Assembly (NCBI GenBank): GCA_003116875.1
Contig: BCKT01000003.1
Span: 1,497,185-1,561,184 of the forward strand
From: Takashimella koratensis
Lineage: Eukaryota > Basidiomycota > Tremellomycetes > Trichosporonales > Tetragoniomycetaceae
Reading direction: 5' to 3'
DNA length: 64,000 nt
Position numbers and translations under genes: made by a program. The notes beneath the pieces are model-generated. The model saw only the letters and a program-made list of their open reading frames with translations, had not been told where the DNA came from and did no database searches. Shown here in pieces: positions 46,730-57,791 of this stretch. Positions within the stretch are counted from its first letter, which is position 1; each line of letters begins with the position of its first letter.

Positions 46730-47470
46730 GTGAGTATAGCGCGCTCAGCTAACCTGGACACATGCTCACGCAGCCGCTGAAGTCGGTAAAACTTGTGTGC
46801 GCTTGACGCCACTGCCTCTCGAATTCGTCTGCCACCGCCGGTGAGCCCCATTGTAGAGCGTGAACAAAGCTTTCCTCAATCCACACATCGTGCAGAGCCC
46901 TGGGACAACTTTGGCGCACACTGACCTATTCCGTCCATTTCATCTTATAACCGCTAGACTCCCTGCACAATACATCGCAAGTCAAGCTCTACCGATTATG
47001 CCACACCTGCTGCTATCCTTCACACCCCTGCGTGTTCCGTTCCGTCCCTTTTAGTTCCATATCCTGGCTCTTCGTATCCACGCTGCTCACTCCACAAGAT
47101 ATTACAATACTTTGGACAACTTTGGCGCGTTTCCATGGGTATTCTCATCTAGCACAACCAGTTGCCTTTCCAATCTGCGAAGGAAAATGCATTCTGGGAA
47201 AAGTATGTCATTCTCAACCAATCGCTAATCATCACACCCGTGGTTTGCCACTATCAGTTCCTCCAGCCTGGCAAGGCTCGATCACGTTGCTCTCCTACCG
47301 AGCACTGACACTGGTGGGACAGCTTTGGCGCTGTTTGTAGAGTCTTCCGTGTTGAGTTGTCTGCTTTTCTTGCTCTTTTTGCGAAAGTCGAAGAGTTCTG
47401 GGAGAAGTCCTGTCACACTTTCCTCGCTCCCTTTTTTGCTGCTATCCATCACCGCAGGATAGCTATCGAA
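46730..47470 (-). repeat. Diverged ~210 bp tandem repeats, right array (inverted relative to the left array)
   Basis: Read on the minus strand the units carry the same landmarks as the left array. The marker TGGGACAACTTTGGCGC (reverse complement of the left marker) occurs at 46901-46917 and in variants at 47113-47128 and 47315-47331, spaced 211 and 203 bp. TTAGC-type unit starts occur near 46755, 46955, 47229 and 47462. The units are strongly diverged. Confidence 0.7.
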
Positions 47471-47934
47471 ATGGACATAGCATCACGCAGAGCAGCATGC
47501 TTGAATGTAGGATAGTACATGCACAACCCGAAGCCGACCACGTGCATGATGCACAGTCTGTCAGTTCTCACTGCACTCAGACTGGGGCCAGCCCGACATC
47601 GCCATCGCCCCGGTCGAGATTAGATAAAACGAGGCCCGACCTCAATTTCCCGATCGAGGTCCACCCACTTCAACCCTCATATGTGCGCCCAAAGATCTCA
47701 CGTTCCCACCAGCACAGAGCGAACCTCCATCCACCGGTACTGTTGGACCGGTTCGTGGGAGAGACACACTACTGGTACACGTACTTGCATATGATTTCAC
47801 TGATTGATTGCTTCACTTTCTCCAGGCTTTGTAACTGCGTGCCCACATTTGCGCAGAGAGCAATGATCATCGCAAACTGCGCACGTCTGAACCATCTTAT
47901 CTCCGCTCGTCACCAGTTTTTTCGAGGTGCTTGA
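47471..47934. other. Intergenic between the right repeat array and the small Gly/Met-rich gene
   Basis: 464 bp. A plus-strand frame of 145 codons (47497-47934) resembles nothing known and overlaps the presumed 3' flank of the minus-strand gene. I see nothing I can support. Confidence 0.45.
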
Positions 47935-48653
47935 CTATTCGATTCTCTCGCTCGCTTGGCTTTAGTCCCGCATGTCCCAACCTGGACGTCGTCAGTCGCT
48001 CCTTGGGCACCAGAAAACCAAGGACTCAAGAGACGCAGCGAGGGGGTAAGGTCACCAGACTTTGTGATGAGGGGGGCAGAGCGGACGTACCTCCCCAGTA
48101 ACCTCCTAGACCTGGTCGTCCGGGCATTCGCATACCGATATGGTATCCCGTGAGCCACCTGATGATTCTCGCATGAGCTTTATGGACGGACTGGTCGTTC
48201 AATGGCTTTGAGTCGAGTCAACTCACGCGCCCATACCGTAGTACCTCCTCCAAGCGGCGGCGGTCCCATCGATCCCCACCCCGGCACCCCAGCCTAACAT
48301 CGACCCCATCGGTCCTGGCATCCCCATGCCCTATACTCAAGTGTCAATGGAAAGCTGCTGATTGTCGTATAGTTGAACGAGGGGCAAAATGGGTCAGACA
48401 GAGACGACGTCACTCACGCCTGCCCCTATACCGAGGTTGGGACCGGGGTACCGAGTCTTGACAGCAGGGTAAATGGCCAACCTCCCTCCTCCTGGCAACA
48501 CCATCGTCGGAAACGGGATCCTACCATCGTACTTGATATCAACGCCGCGATCAGACTACCTCCTCGGCTTACCTCGGCTACCTTCGCTCTCTGTACTCAC
48601 TCTTGGGGGTTCACATTGGGGTGATGGATAATGTGCGTGTTGATATTGACCAT
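47935..48653 (-). CDS. Small Gly/Met/Pro-rich hypothetical protein (tentative)
   Basis: A tentative multi-exon model. ATG at 48653 gives MVNINTHIIHHPNVN. A later exon reads DIKYDGRIPFPTMVLPGGG and then RLAIYPAVKTRYPGPNLG, ending at a GTGAGT donor near 48416. The next reads GMGMPGPMGSMLGWGAGVG to WRRYYGMGA. A further exon reads WLTGYHIGMRMPGRPGLGG. A last small exon ends at TAG 47935-47937. The first intron junction is unsure (a GTGAAC donor would keep the phase). Conserved-looking Tyr/Pro/Gly spacing and consecutive well-placed donors support a real gene, but I do not recognise the family and predict no function. Confidence 0.4.
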
Positions 48654-48958
48654 CTTGCGGTGTTCGAGGTGAGTGAAGTGAGGTGAGTTTCGTGGTGAGC
48701 GGGGTACGATTGGCACAAGGGTGGGCATGAGAATATGCAGTAGGACGCCGTGACAGCGATGGTTCCTCATGGCCTACTCCTTTGTCCTCTTGGGGGTGAC
48801 GACCGGCTACGTGACAGCGACCGGCGTCGACGGTCGTCAAAGGACGCAACGCCAGTCCTTGTCATGTTTGCAATGTTTGACCAATACGGTAGACCACTGA
48901 ATTTCGTCCCCAATGTTCTGCTGCATGCACCACTGACACCACTCTACAAATTCATCTG
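48654..48958. other. Intergenic small Gly/Met gene / VMS1
   Basis: 305 bp between two minus-strand genes: the promoter of the small gene and the 3' flank of VMS1. Nothing else is seen. Confidence 0.5.
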
Positions 48959-51205
48959 TCATCTACCTCCAAGCCTAGCTTCTGCCGCTCGCGCTCTCCG
49001 TTCTCGTTCGATCCTCATCCTCATCTCCGGTGTCAAACCCGCCAAGCTCCCTTCAACTTGTTTCCCCCCAACCGCTTGTGGTCCCGCCTTCCCTCCTCCT
49101 GCCCCTGCACCACCACCTACCATCCTCTTCCTATCTTCTTCTTCCTGCTTCTTCCTCTCTTCTTCCTCTTCCGCGGCCGCAATCACCGCTCTTTCCTTCT
49201 CCCTCTCGCGCATCTTATCTCTCAATCCCTTCCGCCTCTCCGCCTTCTTTCCCGCTTGTTCCGCCTCGGCCTCCTCGCTGAGCCCACTAGGGACCCGAGC
49301 GTCTTTCACCCACTCATACCACTCGGGATGCTCGTATGCGCAACGACGGAAGACATTGCGCACACCTTTGGTCGAGGCAAGGTCGTACGGCCGTTTCCCG
49401 CCGTGGCTCGGGTTAAGAGATGGGTTCGTCGGGTCAACACGACACTCTTCGAGGAGGTACTTGACGATCGGTTCTTGACCCGCTACGGAGGCAGTCGAGA
49501 GGGCGTCGAGATCATGACCGTCCGCAGTCAGCTGGGCGGCGTATTTCACCCAGAAGGGCTGAAGAGCTTCTAACCGGCCCTTCTTGATCATATCCGTCAG
49601 CCGCCGCAACCGATCAGCACGCGCCTCCTCCTCGGGCGAGAGTTTAGGCGTAGGTGCGGGAGACGGAGCAGTGGGTGTTGGCGCGGGCTTCGCAATAGTA
49701 GGCCGTTTGGGCTGGATAGATGCAATGTATGCTTCGTCCTGAGCGCGAAGGGCATCTTCCGAGAGGTGTGACACTTTGACGCGGGTCAACTCGTGCCAAC
49801 ATCGAAGAAGTTCCTGCTGGGTCTGTATGGGATTTCAGAGAGGAGTTCTCGTTACCATCTAGGACGTCCCCTTCTCGCTCTTACTTACCGGTCGGCGCGT
49901 CGGGAACGGAAACGTCCTAATCCTATCGTCCGTTTTATCCAACACCGCTCCATCGTACCCCCAAAAGCTCTTCTTCCCATGCGTACTCGCACGGAGGAAA
50001 ATGCGCTCGGACGAAGCGATATCATCTGCCCAGTCTGTGAGCAAGGCCCGGATCTCTTCTTGTAGTGCTTGTTCACCGTATCGACGGAGCATGGCACCAG
50101 CTGAGATGGCCTTGGATTTGGAGTTGTCGTTGAGACCTTGTGAACCTCCTTGCTTCTTTCGGGCTGATGAGGTCAGCACGAATGGGAACGAATAAGACTA
50201 AGCGATGGGGGGTTTAGATGTAGAGTTGGGACAGGTCTAAGTCCGCATCATCAAAGAAAATGAGGGAGGTGGATAGGACTCGACAGGAGGTACTCACTGG
50301 TATACCGGTGAAACGTCTTGTGTTGAATCACCCTGACGTCCCCTGCCCCCTTGACCTCTTGCCTTTCGTTCTTCCCTCTTGGCCTGAGACCCACGACCAT
50401 GCCCGCAAAATGACCTCCTGCAACCATGAGTAGGGTAATCCGCCTCTCTCCATTGCCTTCGTCGCTATGCACCACGGGGCTCGCGGCCAACTGCATCCGC
50501 CTGAGTTCGGTGAGGTAGTCGGCTGCGTTGTCAAAGGCCGGGAAGAGAGCGCGGTGGACGCCGAATTGCGTGTCTTTGGGAACACCTAGGGAGTCAAGGG
50601 AGGTGGAGGGAGCGAACCAGATGGTCGCTGTGCGCAAGTGCGCACGGCGACGGGCATCCTCCAGCTCGGCTTCGACAGAGGAGGAATCACCGTCGTCGGC
50701 GTCTTTGGAACCGATGTGGGCTTTGTTGAGCAGTCGAGTGACTCGAGAGTGCGACGCGCCAGACGACGAAGAGGCTTCCGAGCCGGATATAGACGAGATG
50801 CCTGGGATAGGAGATATGTTAGCTTGAGTTTGGGTCGCTGTGTATGGATAACATTGATATGATGACTAATGAACCAGACTCACCTTCGACCATACCTTCC
50901 CATTCATCAGCAGTGACAGCTTTCTTACCCCCGAGCTTGGCCTTGGCATTATACCGATGCCAATCGGACCTGAAATGTGTTCGCTGCTCTTCTATACTGT
51001 CGAAGCCTGCACCGGGACATGCTTGGCAGGCTAGACCAGATGATCCCGCGGCGGTCGGGGGCTGAGGTTGAGCGGGTGGTGGAGGTTGCGAGTCGGGGAG
51101 GGTGTCGGCTGTGTCGGGGGTAGGTTGGACAGAGCGGACGGTGAGTGAGGAGAGGAGGTCAGGAGGGAGGAGGTAGACGTTGATTGCCCGCTGGAGGAGT
51201 GACAT
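48959..51205 (-). CDS. VMS1: Vms1 / ANKZF1, ribosome quality control peptidyl-tRNA hydrolase
   Basis: Vms1 acts on stalled 60S-peptidyl-tRNA complexes, releasing nascent chains, and recruits Cdc48/p97. Four exons join in frame to 654 aa: 51205-50884, 50801-50298, 50163-49889 and 49822-48959. A C2H2-like finger (CQACPGAGFDSIEEQRTHFRS, residues ~58-80) is followed by the eRF1-like VLRF1 domain, with the catalytic loop RKKQGGSQG near residue 280 and AGAMLRRYGEQAL. The GSQ glutamine equivalent to the catalytic residue in yeast Vms1 is present. Ankyrin-type repeats lie near ALQPFWVKYAAQL and ASVAGQEPIVKYLLEE. A charged coiled region precedes a C-terminal p97-binding VIM (RRARAAEARLGGR). All expected domains are present. 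Confidence 0.93.
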
Positions 51206-51460
51206 GGCGGCGAGATTAGGGTAGTGAGGAGGTTTGGGATGAGATGAGATGAGTGAGATGGATGGGGTGGTTATGAACCCGTCGTCGACCTTGACTCGGG
51301 ATGGGACTGGAACTTGGAAATCAACTCGACTACGTCAGAGGACTGAGCGTGAAACCGGCCACTCGTGTGCGATTCGGAACCGAAGTGACCATAGTGGAGG
51401 AAGTTTCAGGCTCACGGGGGTCTTAGTCGCCTCGCCACACGTACGCTCTGATGCACTGCA

Positions 51461-51480
51461 CACACACACACACACACACT
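51461..51480 (+). repeat. (CA)n microsatellite, short
   Basis: About 9 CA units in the VMS1/calmodulin promoter region. Confidence 0.85.
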
Positions 51481-51519
51481 GCAGCTGACCCCTGGCCCTG
51501 GCTTCCCACCGCACGCGCA

Positions 51520-51521
<2 letters not shown>

Positions 51522-51580
<59 letters not shown>
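51522..51580 (+). repeat. (CA)n microsatellite, long
   Basis: About 29 CA units some 100 bp upstream of the calmodulin start codon. Confidence 0.9.
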
Positions 51581-51581
<1 letters not shown>

Positions 51582-51629
51582 CGTTTCATCCTCTCACTTG
51601 GAGACCTGGCACTTGACTCTGTTCATCTC

Positions 51630-51665
51630 ACCACCACCACCACCACCACCACCACCACCACCACC
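51630..51665 (+). repeat. (CCA)n / (ACC)n trinucleotide repeat in the calmodulin 5' UTR
   Basis: About 11 CCA units ending 18 bp before the calmodulin ATG, so they are probably transcribed. Confidence 0.85.
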
Positions 51666-51682
51666 GATCGACCACATCCACC

Positions 51683-53231
<1,549 letters not shown>

Positions 53232-53811
53232 TCGAAGCATGGCTGCGCCTGCGAGAACGAAGAAACGATTCGAGAAGATGGAAGGTTTTCGCGTGGAAGT
53301 CTGTGTAGGGGGCAGGGAGAGTCTTGAGGTGGTCGCATAGTTACGGTTCGCTTCTGTTCACTCGGTCTTACTTGTTTATGGACTACTCTGTGATCGAGTG
53401 GAGCCAGTGGATCAAGGAGCGAGGGACGATCAAGGTCGTTCGTTTGAATGTATGACACTGGATATTCGGGTCTCTTGTCAGAATCGAATGGATGGTGATT
53501 TCGTATGAAGTGAAATTGGGTCTGATACGTCGTGTTCTGTTGCGCTGAGGTTGTGGAGCAGTGTTGTCGTCTAGCTTATCTGCTCATGTTGCACTCTCCT
53601 TGCTCCACGCGACCACCCAAGGTTGGCCATCCTTGAGAACAACAACGAACCACCATCCCTTGCTTCGCTGCTTTCTTGTTTTTCCTATCCTCTCATCCGG
53701 TCTCTCCGTCTTCCGACAACCAGCTTCAATCCAGATTCCTTGCATCATTCTGTGAGAATCTCAGTCTCTGACTTTTATCTACAATGTCTTCTTCTTATTC
53801 CTATTCTCCAT
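53232..53811. other. Convergent intergenic region calmodulin / AIP1
   Basis: 580 bp with two 3' flanks. No gene, RNA or repeat was recognised. Confidence 0.6.
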
Positions 53812-56654
53812 CTACTCAATCCAAGTCCTTACACACCCATCTGTCCCCGCGGACACAACCTTACCTTCACTCCAACTCACACCCGCCACTCCACCAGGGT
53901 GTGCATTCTTAATCGCGTTATTCTTCCCCACACTCTCCACAAACCAAATATAAATACTCTCATCGGTTGCTCCCGATGCGAGCCTTTTGTTGTCTGGGGA
54001 GAAAGAGAGAGTCGTGATTCGGCCCGTGTGGAAGGTCCATCGAGAAGAGACGAGAACTTTACGTTCCGAGACGGAGATGAGGACGATACGACCGGTTGCC
54101 TGTTGTCCAAAATCAGAGTTCAAGAATGGTCAGTGGTACGACAAGGAGAATCTACATAAATCCCAGGAGCAACATCAATCCCAGGAGTTCTTACTCACAT
54201 CGCCTGCTGCCAAGAGAGAGCCATCGGGAGAGAATGCCAAGGCGAGGACGTCACCCTTGTTATCCTCGAACGACTCATCTTTGACGATTTTCCCACCTTC
54301 CACGTGACCCAGAACCACCTGCTTTCCTTGCCCGTACGCGACCACGTCCCCTCCCGACTTGGGGTAGGCCGCGACCGCCGTGACCTCTCCTACTGCCTCT
54401 ACCGCCGCGCTCCCTCCTGTAGCCGGGTGCACCTCGACCCCTGCCGCCGAGGCGACGTACACCGCCTCCGGGGTGGACGCGATCGACGCTGGCTGTGCCT
54501 TTGTGGGTACCGACGAAGGGGAGAACGACCCGCCCTCGATCGAAGCGACTTTATCGTCCCACCCAGCCGTCCAGACTTTGCCAGACCCATCACTACTAAT
54601 CCCGCTCACGCGCGCACCGTGGCCGGTACCCTTCACGTCCTCGCAGTGGCCCTCGGAGGCTTCGTCTTTCCCGATCGAAAAGGCCTTGACCGTCCCGTCG
54701 AAGGAACCAGTGAAGAAGGTCTTCTCGCTAACCGACAAGGTCGCCGCGGTGATTGCTTTAGTAGGCCCGTGGAGAATCCGCCATTTGGACGAAGGGGCCT
54801 CCCGTGTGTCGAAGACGTTAAGGTCGCCAGAGAGGGAGACGGAGACGACGAGGTTGGAACCAGCATAGACGACGCCGTTCTGCTGAGCGCCAAGCTCGGA
54901 GCCGACCGTGTAGCTCTGCGCGACCTTTTGCGTCGACGCGTCCCCTGTACACAGAAGTCAGCTGGATAGCTTTCTTCTACGCATTTGTCCTCGAAACCAC
55001 TGACAAATGGCGACTACGCCATCAGCACCTGCCGTGGCAATCCGCGCCGAGTCAAAACTCCACGAGCAAGCCATCTGTCGAGTCAGCACAGACCATACTC
55101 GTACCATCCTGGCAGTGCTGAACACTCACTAGGCTGCTAGTCGAACTGCTTCGGTCCGCCTCGCCCTTGACCTCGCCCGTCTTGCCATCGTAGAAGAACA
55201 TCTTGCCATCCGAGGCCACGGAGGCGAAGATGTCCCCGTTGGGCGAGAACGCGACGTCACGGACGAATCGGGTGTGCGTGGAGATCATCTGTGATTCGGA
55301 GATGTTAGCAGCTTGTCCTTGACATCCACAACCTGTAGCTAGGCAACATTGAGGTGGCGATAGGTTTGATTCATGGGTGATCAGGGTGTACAGAACACCA
55401 AAAGTGGGATAATGGTGTTACTGACTTTGTCGTACTTGAACGGAACACCGTTGTGGAAGACGATCGAATTATCGTCCGACCCAGACACGGCGCGGAATGG
55501 TCGCTGGTGACGAACAGACAGGGCGGTGATCGGCTTCAGGTGGGATAAAGCAGTCAGCAGCTGCGTTATACACGGGGACAGCATCGTCGTCATATGAGTG
55601 AGACTCACCTTGGCATGGCCGGAGATCTCGCCGCATGACGAGCCGGACTCGATGAAGAACGCCGCGCCGAATCTGGTCACACACACCGGTGTCAGCATAC
55701 TCATCTCCACTTCTCTTGCTCCCGATCTCCGCCTCCAACCTTCCCCTCTTCCTAAATCTCGACCTTTGATCAATCTTGTAGGAACTACGCCGGCTTCGCC
55801 GGCTCCGTGGACTCACTTATCCTTCCCTTCCCCACCTACGATAATCCGCTTACTCTCCCCATCCCAAGCGAGGTCATTGATCTTTCCTCCAAGAGGTCGA
55901 GTCGCAAGCTTCAACACGTTCTCGGATGGGTTCGTAGTGTCCCAGATACGGACGTTACCAGCGACATCGGCGGAGGCGGCGTAGAAGCCCGAGGGGGAGA
56001 AACGGGCGACAGTTGTGGGTTGGGTATGTTCTGTAATTGGTTAGAGATGTGTGTTGAGAAAAGGAGAAAGGGAGAGAAGTAGGAAGAGGAATAAAGAGAG
56101 TGGGTTGAATGGAAGGCTTACGGGTGTAGGCGTGGGCGAGAGCGGGGTTCTAGACATAGCAGAGTGTGTTAAACGGCGTTTGTATGAATATCCCATGCTC
56201 TTAGGTGTAGCTCTTTACTCACGTTCAAGTCACGGATCTGAAAGCCGAGCAGTAGAGAGTCAGCTATCGACTATCGCCGTGCCCAAGAGTAACAACAAGG
56301 ACCGCCAGACCGGCCCTTGACCGCGACTTACGATCACCGCTCGACCATTGGTATAGATGAGTTTCTCGCCCTTGGGATCAACACCGAGCTTGGTGGATTC
56401 GGATCGCGCGGTGGCTGGGTTGCAAGGGTACAGCGGGCCTGTGAGGTGCGATGGTAGGTGAGGGGTGGGTGAGGGGGTGGGTCACAAGTCGGTGCGTAGG
56501 TAAGCGAGCAGAGTCGGTTGAGCAGGGTCGGATCGAGAGTTGGAAAGGGTTTGAGAAGGGCGACGAGAGCTGGTCAGCTGTAGTCGGGCGGCAGGGGCGG
56601 AGGAAGGGAGGAGAGGATGGGCCGTCTGGGCCACGTACCTGCTTTCCAAGACAT
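53812..56654 (-). CDS. AIP1: Actin-interacting protein 1 (WDR1), WD40 protein
   Basis: Aip1 caps and disassembles cofilin-bound actin filaments at cortical patches; it folds as two seven-bladed WD40 propellers. ATG at 56654 starts MSWKA at a short first exon with a GTACGT donor. The second exon carries the typical N-terminal start (LYPCNPATARSESTKLG), and further short exons follow. Blades are visible throughout: HTQPTTVARFSPSGFYAAS, GNVRIWDT, GKINDLAWDGESKRIIVGG, HTRFVRDVAFSPNGDIFAS, VSGISSDGSGKVWTAGWDD, GDVLALAFSPDGSLLAAGD. The protein ends GTDGCVRTWIE at 53812. The length of roughly 600 aa fits the family. Phase joins of the small 5' exons were not all checked. It is divergent from the membrane protein at 57792. 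Confidence 0.9.
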
Positions 56655-57791
56655 GACGAGGCTCTGGAGATATGTGTAGATGAAAGTATCTGTAAAGGTG
56701 TAGCCTGGATGGTTGGATAGAGGTCAATGCTGGATGTTGTTGTCGCCGTCGTCGTCGTCCGACGTCACTGCATCGCCGGTAGCCGGTCCGCGGGGAATTT
56801 TTGCTTCCGCCCTATCCATCCAATCTCACTTGACCCACTCATCCTCCCCCTGCATCGACGACCGATTGCACAACCTCGACCGCTTATGCATGCACGTACT
56901 CATGCACAGACCCATGGCCAGAAACCACGATGCGACGAGGACATCGAGCTGATTCTATGTTGTCTCAGATACGCCTGGGTCGGTCGGTGGGTGCACGAAT
57001 TCAGGTGTTGAGATACCAACCAGATGCAAGCACCAGCACCGTACCAGCACCGTACCAGCGAAAGTGGCTGTTTGGACGTGGCGCCACAGCCAGCCAAAAC
57101 GGCTTTCTCAAAAAGTCCTAACTCACCAATAACGACTTACTGCTGAAGAGGACGGATAGCCACTGTGTGCCGCACATCCTTGCCAAGAGTTGCACTTGTC
57201 TAACTTGTCTTATTGTCTCAAAGGGCGGGGCACGTCGCCAGCCAGACAACCGATGAGCTCAACTAACCCCCCCCCTGCTTCAATCGGTAAACGTCTCCTA
57301 TCACTTCACTTCATCGTTCTCAACACTACACCATCCAACAACTTTCACTTTCCACATCAATAGTCTCTCCCTACTCAAGAGAAGATAGAGTCAAGGTCCA
57401 AGACCCGATCCGAGCTCAAGCCCCATATCCAGCCTTCTTCGACTCTCTCCTACTCTCGATCCAAACACCAACTCGCAGAACCCCCACTCACCTCGATAGT
57501 CATTCCCACCTTGCTTTTTCTGTCTCATCGTCATTCGTGTCTCTCTCTCCCTCCCTCATTCTTTACTTCCAACTTCCCCATTCCTCTCGACACCGCCTCG
57601 ACCTATTCACCGCACTCCACGACCCAACGATCTCCCGAACCGCCCGTCTCAACGACTCAACCACTGTCTCGTCTCATCTCGAATCCTCGCATCCACCCTA
57701 GTCGATCAGCTGCGCTGAGACCTGGACCCCCACCTAGACTCCCACTTCTCCGAACAGAGCCGCACTCATCACCTCGACGGCACTCGTCATC
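56655..57791. promoter_or_regulatory. Divergent intergenic region AIP1 / membrane protein gene
   Basis: 1.1 kb between divergent starts. The last ~480 bp before 57792 are pyrimidine-rich and likely include the core promoter and a long 5' UTR of the membrane protein gene. No TATA box was chosen. A short direct repeat (ACCAGCACCGT) sits at about 57030-57057. Confidence 0.5.

Larger units (their letters stand above)
51206..51682. promoter_or_regulatory. Divergent promoter region VMS1 / calmodulin with CA repeats
   Basis: 477 bp between divergent starts. It contains two CA tracts and a CCA-type trinucleotide repeat immediately 5' of the calmodulin ATG. No TATA box is evident. Confidence 0.6.

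Noticed and set aside
51461..51580. CRISPR-like array
   Set aside because: Simple CA dinucleotide repeats without spacers, in a eukaryotic promoter.
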